Shown: positions 1-6,618, counted from the stretch's first letter. The stretch is DNA of 14,870 nt from Actinomycetota bacterium (GCA_003168295.1 PMST01000639.1:1-14870), one strand, 5' to 3'. Numbers and translations are program-made. Notes: a model not told the origin generated them from the letters alone.

Positions 1-718
1 CCGCCCAGCCCTCGGTCCGCGCGTGCAGCAACGTGAGGGCAGAGGACGGCAGCTCCAGGCCGGCTGCGGCGAACAGCGCCCGGGTCTCATCGAGGGTGAA
101 CCGAAGGTTGGCCGCCCGAATCTCGGTCACCTCGCCTGACAGCCGCAGACGGTGCAGCCCGAGCCGCATGTCATGCCGGGTGGCGAGCACGCACCGCAGC
201 TCCGGCGGGGCCCGCATCAGCAGCAGCTCAAGCTGGCGCAGCGCCTCGGCTGAACGCAGCTCGTGTACATCGTCGATCACCAGCCACGCCCGTTCCTGCA
301 GCGACTCCAGGTCCTCCAGCAACCGCTCGACAACCGCCCAGTCATCCAGGTCAGGCGCCGCGGTCAAGGGCCGAACCACGGCAGAACCGGCTGCGGTCTG
401 CTGGAGCGCCCTCAGTACCGAACCCCAGAACCGCTGCGGATTACGCTCTTCCCTCTGCACCGATACCCATGCGGTGCTCTCGGCCAGGCCCGCGGTGCCG
501 ATCCAGGACCGCAGCAAGAGCGTCTTCCCGCTCCCCGCCGGCGCCGACACCTGGGTAATCCGCCCGGCTCGGCCAAGCTGCTCGAACAACGCGAGGCGGG
601 ATACGATCCCGCCCTTGATGACCGCAGGAACAGGTGCACCGGCAGTATCGGCGGCCAAAGGGTCTGGGAGCGCCGCATCAGCATGCCTGATCCTGTCACC
701 GTCTGGATTCATGATCAT
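1..718 (-). CDS. LuxR-1: MalT-like (STAND) LuxR-family regulator, N-terminal part, 3' end outside window
   Basis: Read on the minus strand, the frame gives an ATPase N-terminus: a short lead ending GGIVSRLALFEQLGRAGR, then a P-loop VSAPAGSGKT (about 520-560), then the WVSV segment and a Walker B LVIDDVH (about 270-285), followed by the RAPPELRCVLATR and RTEGWA segments typical of MalT-type regulators. Such proteins (about 850-950 aa) use ATP and an inducer to control a C-terminal LuxR HTH. The HTH lies beyond the left edge, so DNA binding cannot be confirmed. The gene is closely related to LuxR-2 in the same window (same order of motifs, long shared DNA stretches around the P-loop). The start is uncertain: ATG at 718 or 712 fits the domain, but neither has a good ribosome site, and ATG at 808 in the same open frame would add 30 basic residues. 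It faces away from the small gene at 915, so the region between them should hold divergent promoters. The family call is secure; the exact start is not. Confidence 0.85.
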   Translation of the reverse strand, partial: MIMNPDGDRIRHADAALPDPLAADTAGAPVPAVIKGGIVSRLALFEQLGRAGRITQVSAPAGSGKTLLLRSWIGTAGLAESTAWVSVQREERNPQRFWGSVLRALQQTAAGSAVVRPLTAAPDLDDWAVVERLLEDLESLQERAWLVIDDVHELRSAEALRQLELLLMRAPPELRCVLATRHDMRLGLHRLRLSGEVTEIRAANLRFTLDETRALFAAAGLELPSSALTLLHARTEGWA

Positions 719-914
719 CTCGTTGAGCCGAGCATAAGGCGCGACCCCCGTTCGCCCATTTAGCCGCTCGTCACGAAGACGCCGCCTCGGATTAGTCCGC
801 GGGCACATCCCGCCGTCTGTGATCACCAGAATCGCGCGATGCCGGCTCACCCAGCCAGGCGGAACCATGAAGTACCGCTCGGCTGGGACGGCGAACAGAA
901 ACGGACCTGACGTC

Positions 915-1133
915 ATGGATGAAGCGACCAGATCGGTCTGCTACGAGATCCGCGTCCGCGGGCAGCTGGGCGGCACACTGCTCGGCGCGTTCCCCGATCT
1001 GCAAGCCCAGGCGCACGGAACGCAGACCGTGCTCACCGGACCGCTGGCCGACCAGTCGGCGCTCTACGGGTTGCTCGCCCAGATCGAAGCGCTGGGCCTC
1101 GAACTGCTCGGAGTCCGCCGCCTCGACTGCTGA
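915..1133 (+). CDS. Small conserved-type protein (72 aa) next to LuxR regulator
   Basis: This encodes a 72-residue protein beginning MDEATRSVCYEIRVRG and ending LGVRRLDC. It shows an opening beta strand (YEIRVRGQLG), a second part AFPDLQAQ, a strand TVLTGPLAD, and a helix ALYGLLAQIEALGLELL, giving an alternating beta-alpha pattern with no signal peptide, membrane segment or cysteine pair. From memory, similar short proteins with a YEIRVRG start and an IEALGLELL end are common in actinomycetes and often sit beside MalT-like LuxR genes; no function is known to me. The same frame is open upstream to 819, and ATG 867, preceded by a weak purine stretch, is an alternative start. I prefer 915 because the recognisable fold begins there. 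It is transcribed away from LuxR-1. A role as a small partner of the regulator is a guess from position only. Confidence 0.65.
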   Translation: MDEATRSVCYEIRVRGQLGGTLLGAFPDLQAQAHGTQTVLTGPLADQSALYGLLAQIEALGLELLGVRRLDC

Positions 1134-1378
1134 GCCGCTGTCACGATCGCACTGCACCGTCGTCGGCCTGGGGACAGAAATACCCCAAATTTGGCGATGC
1201 CGACTTCTATCTCTGATACCAGGATGAAAGGGACTCACGACGCGGAATCCTTCGTGCCCCTGCTGATAGAGCGCGTCTATGGCGCGACAGCCAGCATCGC
1301 TTTTTCAATTCCTGGCCGGCCAGGTGGACTGGCCGAAGAGAGATGTACACCTGGCCCGCTACCGGAAGGACGCAGCAC
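1134..1378 (+). promoter_or_regulatory. Intergenic leader of BON gene with inverted repeats
   Basis: No convincing gene is seen in these 245 bases. They hold an inverted repeat TGGGG-N9-CCCCA (1169-1187) that runs into a 10-bp palindrome CCAAATTTGG (1185-1194), an AT-rich patch unusual for this DNA. A loose promoter-like pair TTGGCG (1191-1196) and TGATAC (1214-1219), 17 bases apart, follows; the -10 match is poor. The GGGAC...CCCCAA arrangement resembles the DosR/DevR dormancy box of actinobacteria, but its spacer is one base too long, so I do not call it one. A regulatory role for the BON gene is inferred. Confidence 0.3.
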
Positions 1379-2032
1379 ATGAGCCAGACCAAGGACATCC
1401 GGGACGCAGTGGAACGCGAGCTCAGCTACGACCCGCTCGTCGACGACTCGGATATCTCGGTGAAGAACATCAACGGGGACGTGGCGCTGAACGGCACCGT
1501 GCCCAGCTACCCCCAGTATCTGGGGGCAGGCGCGGCGGCGCAGCGCGTCGCCGGCGTGAAGAAGCTGCAGAACCACCTGGAGGTCGTGCTGCCGGCCGGG
1601 GACTACCGTGACGACGCGACGCTGACCACGACGGCGAACAACGCGCTCACGGTGAACGTCGCCGTGCCGGACGGCGTGGAGGCAACCGCGAAGGACGGCA
1701 ACATCACCCTCACCGGCATCGTGACCTACGGCACCGGGCGAACCGCGGCCGAGCAGGCGGTGACCCATCTGACCGGCGTCCGCAACGTCAAGGACGACAT
1801 CGCGATCAGCACCGACGCGGATTCGGTCGATGTCACCCTGAACGTCCAGGATGCCCTGGACCGCTATGCACTGATTCCCGACGACAGCGACGTGGCCGTG
1901 GACACCAGCGGGAACACAGTGACGCTGACCGGCCACGTCCGCACCTTTGCCGAGCACGACGCGGTGGTCGACGCGGCGTGGATGGCCACCGGCGTCTACG
2001 ACGTAGTCGACGGCCTGTACGTCACCGGCTGA
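1379..2032 (+). CDS. BON-domain protein with three BON repeats (OsmY-like stress protein)
   Basis: This 217-aa protein is built of three consecutive BON modules: residues about 1-72, 73-145 and 146-217. Each has the BON pattern of a short helix (RDAVERELSYDP; NVQDALDRYALIPD), a strand-turn-strand with DGNITLTG or GNTVTLTGHV, a helix (AAEQAVTHL; EHDAVVDAA) and a final GVxxVxDxL strand. BON domains bind phospholipid or act as adaptor modules in osmotic and envelope stress proteins such as OsmY. No signal peptide or lipobox is present, so this copy is probably cytoplasmic or exported by another route. The start at ATG 1379 is chosen because GGAAGGA lies 8 bases upstream and homology begins there; the frame is open to 1343. 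The module call is firm; the stress role is inferred from the family. It is followed by a 154-base gap with GCCGGG direct repeats and then the DUF2252 gene. Confidence 0.88.
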   Translation: MSQTKDIRDAVERELSYDPLVDDSDISVKNINGDVALNGTVPSYPQYLGAGAAAQRVAGVKKLQNHLEVVLPAGDYRDDATLTTTANNALTVNVAVPDGVEATAKDGNITLTGIVTYGTGRTAAEQAVTHLTGVRNVKDDIAISTDADSVDVTLNVQDALDRYALIPDDSDVAVDTSGNTVTLTGHVRTFAEHDAVVDAAWMATGVYDVVDGLYVTG

Positions 2033-2186
2033 CGGGCCGTACACCGGGCGGCCGGCCTCGGCGCACTAGCCCGTGCCGGGGCCGGGGCCGGAATCGATGA
2101 CGAAGTGCTTGTAGCGTGCTGAAAACTATGCGCTTATCGGTCACGCATCTTGCCCAGGCGCCCTCTGACCGCGGAAGGTTGAGTGC

Positions 2187-3653
2187 ATGAAAGCTAGGCG
2201 TGACTCGGTGCCGCCGGGGTCCAGCCGTCGGTTCGCCCTGGACTCGGCGGCCGGACGGCTGAGCCCTGCCGAACGGGCCGAGCGGGGCAAGGCGGCCCGG
2301 TCTGCGGTGCCCAGGGACAGCCATGCCGTCTACGACCCGCCTGCGGACCGGCCGGATCCGGTGGGCCTGCTGGAACGCCAGGCCGCCACGCGACTGCCCG
2401 ACCTGGTACCGGTCCGCTACGGACGGATGCTGGTCTCGCCCTTCAGCTACTTCCGTGGCGCGGCCCTGTCGATGGCCGCCGACCTCGCGGGCACGCCCGT
2501 ATCGGGACTGGCCGTGCAGTCCTGCGGCGACGCGCATCTATCCAACTTCGGCGTCTACGCCTCACCCGAACGTGCCTTGGTCTTCGACCTCAACGATTTC
2601 GATGAGACGCTGCCGGGCCCCTGGGAATGGGACGTCAAGCGGCTGGCGGCCAGCCTTGAGGTGGCCGGGCGCGGCAACGGCTACCGGTCCGGGCTGCGCC
2701 GCAAGGTGGTGACCGCGGCGGTCGGCCGGTACCGCGACGCGATGCGCGTTTTCGCTGGTCAGGGTGACCTCGCCGTGTGGTACGCGCGAGCGGAAACCGG
2801 GACGCTGCGCGAGCAGTTCCGGTCCCAGCTTGCCGCCCGTGAGCAGCGGCAGGCGGACGGGGCCGTGGCCAAGGCGCGGACCCGGGACAGCCTGCAGGCG
2901 CTCGAAAAGCTGACCCAGCAGGTCGACGGCAAGCCGCGGATCGTGGCCGACCCGCCCCTGGTCGTGCCGCTGTCGGACCTGGTCGCGGACTCTACCGACC
3001 GGGGAAAGCTGGAAACCGAGCTCAGGAAGCTGATCGGCGGCTACCGGCGGACCCTGGAAACCGACCGCCGCTACCTACTTGAGCAGTTCGAGTTCGCCGA
3101 CATGGCCCGCAAGGTGGTCGGCGTCGGCAGCGTCGGGACCCGCTGCTGGATCGTCCTGATGCTCGGGCGCGACGCCTCGGACCCGCTGTTCTTGCAGGTG
3201 AAGGAGGCCGAACGGTCCGTACTTGAGGACTTCGCCGGGGCCAGCGAATACGCCAACCACGGCCAGCGGGTGGTGGCCGGGCAGCGCCTCATGCAGGCCG
3301 CTAGCGACATCTTCCTCGGCTGGCAGCGCACCCAGGTCGATCCCGACGGCCGACCGCATGACTTTTACATCCGCCAGCTACGGGACGGGAAGTTCTCCGC
3401 CGACATCGAAGCGATGACCGCGGCGGGAATGCGCGCCTACGGCGAGCTATGCGGCTGGACGCTGGCCCGAGCGCACGCCCGGTCCGGGGACCGGATCGCC
3501 ATCGCCGCTTACCTCGGTCAATCCGCCGTCTTCGACCAGGCCATCGCCGAGTTTGCCACCGCCTACGCTGACCAGAACGAGCGTGACCACCAGGCCCTCG
3601 CCGCCGCCGTCGCCTCCGGACGCGTGACCGCGTCGGCCGCAGGCTCGGCGTGA
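2187..3653 (+). CDS. DUF2252 family protein
   Basis: The 488-aa product matches the DUF2252 family over its whole length. Diagnostic blocks are RYGRM (77-81), FRGAA (89-93), CGDAHLSNFG (113-122), FDLNDFDE (133-140) and PWEWDVKRLAAS (145-156), plus the C-terminal WTLARAHARSGD and AYADQNERDHQA segments. The GDxHxxNF and DxxDFD blocks look like the catalytic and metal-binding loops of kinase-like (aminoglycoside phosphotransferase-type) folds, so a phosphotransferase activity is plausible; I know of no proven substrate. The protein is soluble, with no signal or membrane segment. The start is firm: GGAAGG lies 8 bases before the ATG. It may be co-expressed with the BON gene 154 bases upstream, and a GC-rich stem-loop follows 20 bases after the stop. 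Length is usual for the family and nothing appears broken. Confidence 0.9.
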   Translation: MKARRDSVPPGSSRRFALDSAAGRLSPAERAERGKAARSAVPRDSHAVYDPPADRPDPVGLLERQAATRLPDLVPVRYGRMLVSPFSYFRGAALSMAADLAGTPVSGLAVQSCGDAHLSNFGVYASPERALVFDLNDFDETLPGPWEWDVKRLAASLEVAGRGNGYRSGLRRKVVTAAVGRYRDAMRVFAGQGDLAVWYARAETGTLREQFRSQLAAREQRQADGAVAKARTRDSLQALEKLTQQVDGKPRIVADPPLVVPLSDLVADSTDRGKLETELRKLIGGYRRTLETDRRYLLEQFEFADMARKVVGVGSVGTRCWIVLMLGRDASDPLFLQVKEAERSVLEDFAGASEYANHGQRVVAGQRLMQAASDIFLGWQRTQVDPDGRPHDFYIRQLRDGKFSADIEAMTAAGMRAYGELCGWTLARAHARSGDRIAIAAYLGQSAVFDQAIAEFATAYADQNERDHQALAAAVASGRVTASAAGSA

Positions 3654-3673
3654 GTTCCCTGATGTCCGGGATC

Positions 3674-3695
3674 GGTCCTGCGCGCGGCGCAGACC
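3674..3695 (+). terminator. Possible stem-loop after the DUF2252 gene
   Basis: CTGCGC-GCG-GCGCAG forms a perfect 6-bp stem with a 3-base loop, extended by GGT/ACC pairs across a single bulged C. It starts 20 bases after the stop codon. There is no T-run, as is usual for actinomycete terminators. Function is inferred from position only. Confidence 0.35.
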
Positions 3696-3816
3696 CATAA
3701 CTGACGGCTATGCCACGACAGCCAGCGCCTACTATGCCGCCGCGGCCCGGCACGGTGAACTGGATGATGTCAACCGCGATGGTCTGTGCGACAGCCGATG
3801 TCGAGGAGGCGGGCTG

Positions 3817-4146
3817 GTGAGCGGAGTCCCCGAACGCCGACCGCGGGCCGACGAGCCCTCGGTGCCTCCGCTCATCACCCGCGGACAGTGGCGGTCGGCT
3901 GGCGCCTGCCGGTCCGCCGACCCCGATCTGTTCTTTCCGATCTCGGATTCCGGCCCGGCCCGGGAACAGGCGGCGAAGGCCAAAGCGATCTGCGCGACCT
4001 GCCCGGTTCGGCGCGAATGTCTGGCGTTCGCGCTGCGGACAGGGCAGGTCTATGGCATCTGGGGCGGCACGACCGAGCACGAGCGCACTGCCGTGCGGCT
4101 GCGGGCCGGGCTACCGCGGAATGTTATTCACGTTGCGTCGCGCTAG
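3817..4146 (+). CDS. WhiB-family iron-sulfur transcriptional regulator
   Basis: This 109-aa protein has the four cysteines that bind the [4Fe-4S] cluster: C31, then C59-x2-C62-x5-C68 in CATCPVRREC. It also has the family turn GIWGG (80-84) before a short basic C-terminus, and the WxxxGACR...DLFFP lead seen in WhiB proteins. WhiB-like proteins are actinobacteria-specific redox- or NO-responsive regulators that act with the principal sigma factor. Which Wbl subgroup this belongs to cannot be settled here. The start is GTG 3817, strongly supported by AGGAGG 7 bases upstream. The stop lies inside a convergent pseudogene (overlap 4111-4146), so the last dozen residues (RNVIHVASR) may derive from that neighbour and could be a replaced tail. 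It is preceded by 163 bases with no clear promoter motif. Confidence 0.93.
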   Translation: MSGVPERRPRADEPSVPPLITRGQWRSAGACRSADPDLFFPISDSGPAREQAAKAKAICATCPVRRECLAFALRTGQVYGIWGGTTEHERTAVRLRAGLPRNVIHVASR

Positions 4147-4690
4147 TTCGGCTACCTGGCCGACACCGCCGCCGAGCACCATCTTCCCCAGGGAGAGCGC
4201 GAACCCGCGGGCCTCCTCCGCGGTGATAGGCGATGGCACCTCAAGCGCGTCAGGCGTGGTGACTACGTCAAGCAGCGCGGGACCGTCGTGGGCGAAAACG
4301 GCCTGCGCGGCGTCGCGCAGCTCGCCGGGTTTGGTTACGCGCCAGGTGAAGAAACCGGCGCCGACGGCGATCGCGGCGAAATCTACCTGGGCGTGGTCGG
4401 TCTCGAACGGCGGGTCGCTGGCCACCATCATCTCCAGCCGGACCATCCCGAGGCTGGAGATGTTGACGGTGAGCAGCTCGCCGAGCAGCATGGCCGGCCC
4501 GCCATCGCCGGACAGGGAAACCACCTGACGGCCAGGGTGTGCGACCTGGGCGCCCACCGCCATGGGAGGGCGTTGGCCATCGAACCGTGCACAAACGAGC
4601 CGAGCATCACGGCCTCCGCCACGCTGTTCGGCGGTGCCAGGTCCGGCACACGCCACGGGATATCGCCTGGAAGGGTGATAATGGTCTGGG
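4111..4690 (-). pseudogene. Broken thiamine-diphosphate enzyme (pyruvate oxidase/dehydrogenase, PoxB-like), C-terminal remnant
   Basis: The minus strand carries the C-terminal TPP domain of a PoxB-like enzyme: GAQVAHPGRQVVSLSGDGG, SLGMVRLEMM, VDFAAIAVGAGF, FAHDGPALLDVV, EEARGFALSL and the terminal VNNIPR before the stop at 4111. Three lesions are visible. First, MLGSFVHGSMANALP (4607-4563) lies in a different frame from MAVGAQVAHPGR (from 4563), consistent with one lost base. Second, LLTV runs straight into NISSLGM, so about 13 residues of the TPP/metal-binding stretch after GDGG are missing. Third, the PYR and central domains are absent: a possible PYR-domain end (ITLPGDIPW, about 4650-4680) is joined directly to LGSF. 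The intact enzyme would be about 580 aa. The stop lies inside whiB, so the remnant overlaps it convergently. The family call is good; the upstream boundary is approximate. Confidence 0.8.
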
Positions 4691-5024
4691 TCGGGTCGAG
4701 TTTGGACAACTGGCCAGGCTCCTGTCCCCGTGAGCGCGTCGCCACGCAACGGTCTTGTTCCACGTCGAGAGCGGGGAAATTGCCGCTTACGACGCTTCCA
4801 TTCCCAGTTCAGCACCGATCCCCATTACGTGCCAGGAGCCACCGTCTATCGGGCTATCGACGCCTCCTATCGCACCGGTCTCGCTCCGTCTATATATGCC
4901 TGGCCTATGACAAGAAAGCCGTCATGTCTTTTGCAATCACCCGGTTGCCCGCTTGCGTGAACAGCGGAATACCTGGATTCGAAGGGAGAAGGCACATGAC
5001 GGTGACGGCTGGAGGATGTCAAAT
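4691..5024. other. Non-coding decayed stretch with an orphan start
   Basis: I see no full gene in these 334 bases. An AT-rich patch (TCTATATATG, about 4890) stands out. Near the end, ATG 4996 on the plus strand follows GAAGGGAGAAGG, an excellent ribosome binding site, but opens only a 31-codon frame (MTVTAGGC... to the stop at 5089-5091) that runs antisense over the glycosylase fragment. It looks like the surviving start of a gene whose body was deleted, rather than a working peptide. Confidence 0.4.
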
Positions 5025-5303
5025 TCAGCCGTTGCTGTGCCGGGCGACCGGTGGTGCCTCGGCTGGCTCGAAGGCGGCGGAGAACAGGTAGCTCGTCGCC
5101 AGGCTGCGGTAGGGCCGCCATTTCTCGGCGACAGCCAGGACCTCCTGCTGGCTGGGCAGGTGGTCCAGCTGATAGGCGGCCCGGATGGCCTTGCGGAGCG
5201 CCAGGTCGCCCGGCAGGACGACGTCCTCGCGCTGCAGCGCGAGGAGCATGGCGCCTTGCACGGTCCACGGGCCTATGCCCGAAATCGCGGTGAGCTCGGC
5301 CAT
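5025..5303 (-). pseudogene. Truncated AlkA-type DNA-3-methyladenine glycosylase (HhH-GPD), C-terminal fragment
   Basis: The 92-residue frame starts MAELTAISGIGPWTVQG and holds the helix-hairpin-helix GIGPWT (9-14), the segment LPGDLALRKA with D33 in the position of the catalytic aspartate of AlkA (Asp238 in E. coli), and the C-terminal EKWRPYRSLATSYLF helix. AlkA-type enzymes excise alkylated bases to start base-excision repair and are usually 200-300 aa. Here everything before the hairpin is gone: upstream, the same frame reads unrelated residues (RPPVEGAVEL) and then hits a TAA. The ATG at 5303 has no ribosome site of its own. The fragment keeps the active-site half but lacks the fold needed for DNA binding, so it is probably dead. 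Its 3' end shares DNA with the orphan start at 4996 on the other strand. Confidence 0.8.
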
Positions 5304-5308
5304 GAGCT

Positions 5309-5365
5309 CTACTGCTCCTTCAACAGGCGGCCGGCGAGCGGGTCTCGCACTGGGGCGCTGGTCAT
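5309..5365 (-). CDS. 18-codon frame with strong ribosome binding site (leader or gene stub)
   Basis: ATG 5365 on the minus strand follows GAAGGAG at a 7-base spacing, the best ribosome site in this region, and opens MTSAPVRDPLAGRLLKEQ before a TAG at 5309-5311. The stop is 5 bases from the ATG of the glycosylase fragment, so translation could couple. The peptide resembles the first residues of a larger enzyme (isochorismatase-like proteins often begin with a DPL...LL stretch), but this is only an impression. It is either a stub left by a deletion that fused a foreign start to the alkA remnant, or a short leader peptide. Confidence 0.35.
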   Translation of the reverse strand: MTSAPVRDPLAGRLLKEQ

Positions 5366-5415
5366 GAGAGGGCTCCTTCTCTTAGCGAAACGGATGTGAC
5401 CGACGGTACTAGCCG

Positions 5416-5487
5416 TCACGGTGAGCGGCTGTCACCTGATCCTGGTGATCTGCTGTCAGCGGCGCGCGAATCACCAAGATCCGGTGA
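5416..5487 (+). promoter_or_regulatory. Operator-like sites: two TCACC-N7-GGTGA inverted repeats plus one TCACGGTGA
   Basis: Two 17-bp inverted repeats with identical arms, TCACC-N7-GGTGA, lie at 5432-5448 and 5471-5487, 39 bases apart. A compact palindrome TCACGGTGA (5416-5424) precedes them and a TCACC half-site follows near 5495. They sit between the divergent starts at 5365 (minus) and 5572 (plus), about 85-140 bases before the hydrolase gene. This is the usual arrangement for a dimeric repressor or activator. I cannot name the regulator, and none of the flanking genes is an obvious candidate. Confidence 0.55.
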
Positions 5488-5571
5488 GGGCCTTTCACCT
5501 GTCTAACGGCAAGCCTGGATCCGTCGCGACGGCACGGCCACCAGGGACGTGCGAGATTCAAGGGAGATACC

Positions 5572-6534
5572 GTGACATCACCAGCATCCGACGACGTGCC
5601 CGACTACGCGCCCGTCCCCCCGTCAGCGCTCGGCCCGGCCCTTAACGATCAGGGCTATTACGTCGGACGCGTCGAGCGGAACCTGTACTGGGTTACCGAC
5701 GGCGTCTACAACTCGGCGTTCCTGACCACACCGGACGGCGTCGTGCTGTTCGACGCGCCCCCGTCCATCGGTCACAACCTGCAGCGCGCCGTCGATGAGA
5801 TCGCCGCCGCCGAGGGCGTGAGCAACCGAGTGACCCACCTGGTTTACTCACACCACCACGCCGACCACGGCGCCGCATCCTCCCTGTTCGCGGACGTGGT
5901 CCGGATCGGGCACGAGGACACCCGGCGGCTGCTGCTGCGCGACGACGACCCGTCCCGGCCGGCGCCGGAGGTGACGTTCGCCGACCGCTACACCCTGGAG
6001 GTGGGAGGCGAGCGGGTCGAGCTGGCCTGGCACGGCCCCAACCACACGCCGGACAACATCTACATCCACTTCCCTGACCACGACACCCTCATGTTCATCG
6101 ATGTCGTCAACGCCGGCTGGGTGCCCATTTACAACCTCAACCTCAGCGAAGACGTTATCGGCTACATGGGGGCCCCGGCCACCGCGCTGTCCTATCCCTG
6201 GACGCACCTCATCTCCGGGCACGTGGGCCGGCTGGCCACCCGCGACGACGTCGCGGTGCACCAGCAGTACATCGCTGACATCGAGGCCAGTTCGAGGGAG
6301 GCACTGGCGTCGGTCAACCCGGTGCCCTTCTACGTCAATGCCGGAGCGAATGTCTGGCTCGGGATAAAGGGACACCTCAACGCCGTCACCGAGGCCGCGG
6401 CCGCGCCCGTCATCGCCAAGTACACCGGCGTGCTGGCCGCCGCGGACATCGAGGAATTCACCACCACGACCACGTTCGCCATCATGCAGTCACTGCGGCT
6501 CGACAAGGGGCCCAGCGGACCCGTCCATCCCTGA
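5572..6534 (+). CDS. Metallo-beta-lactamase-fold hydrolase
   Basis: This 320-aa protein has the zinc-binding set of the MBL superfamily: H94-x-H96-x-D98-H99 in SHHHADHG, H158 in GPNHTPDN, D177 in MFIDVV and H217 in SGHVG. It also shows the early strand NLYWVTDGVYNSAFLTTPDGVVLFDAPP. Such enzymes hydrolyse esters, lactones, thioesters or beta-lactams with a di-zinc centre. The substrate cannot be told from this sequence; the SHHHADHGAA loop resembles lactonase-type and glyoxalase II-like members. There is no signal peptide, so it is likely cytoplasmic. The start is GTG 5572 with AAGGGAG 5 bases upstream. It stands alone between operator-like repeats and a strong palindrome, so it is probably a monocistronic, regulated gene. 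A C-terminal extension after residue 220 (helical, ending GPSGPVHP) is typical of longer family members. Confidence 0.9.
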   Translation: MTSPASDDVPDYAPVPPSALGPALNDQGYYVGRVERNLYWVTDGVYNSAFLTTPDGVVLFDAPPSIGHNLQRAVDEIAAAEGVSNRVTHLVYSHHHADHGAASSLFADVVRIGHEDTRRLLLRDDDPSRPAPEVTFADRYTLEVGGERVELAWHGPNHTPDNIYIHFPDHDTLMFIDVVNAGWVPIYNLNLSEDVIGYMGAPATALSYPWTHLISGHVGRLATRDDVAVHQQYIADIEASSREALASVNPVPFYVNAGANVWLGIKGHLNAVTEAAAAPVIAKYTGVLAAADIEEFTTTTTFAIMQSLRLDKGPSGPVHP

Positions 6535-6564
6535 CCACGATGCACCGCCCGTGCGCGCCGATAG

Positions 6565-6596
6565 CGCTGCGCCGGCTCCCGGGAGCCGGCGCAGCG
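6565..6596 (+). terminator. Perfect 32-bp palindrome, probable terminator of the hydrolase gene
   Basis: CGCTGCGCCGGCTCCC is followed directly by its exact reverse complement, starting 30 bases after the hydrolase stop. As RNA it would make a very stable 14-bp stem with a 4-base loop. There is no T-tract. Position between two same-strand genes fits a factor-assisted actinomycete terminator that insulates the uvrA-like gene. Confidence 0.6.
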
Positions 6597-6618
6597 TCAT
6601 TCGGCCGTCCCGGCCGAG

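Noticed and set aside
33..737. 234-aa plus-strand frame
   Set aside because: Ser/Arg-rich antisense of the LuxR-1 ATPase region, whose P-loop and Walker B lie on the minus strand.
1169..1188. DosR/DevR binding site
   Set aside because: The GGGAC and CCC-C-AA halves fit but are separated by 7 rather than 6 bases, and the centre does not match the consensus.
1277..2044. 255-aa minus-strand frame
   Set aside because: Antisense to the BON gene; Val/His/Arg-biased shadow with no motif, while the BON repeats and ribosome site support the plus strand.
3301..4080. 259-aa minus-strand frame over the DUF2252 end and whiB
   Set aside because: Low-complexity Arg-rich shadow; both plus-strand genes have family motifs.
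4288..5091. 267-aa plus-strand frame
   Set aside because: Runs antisense across two pseudogenes with no domain; only its last 31 codons have a plausible start signal.
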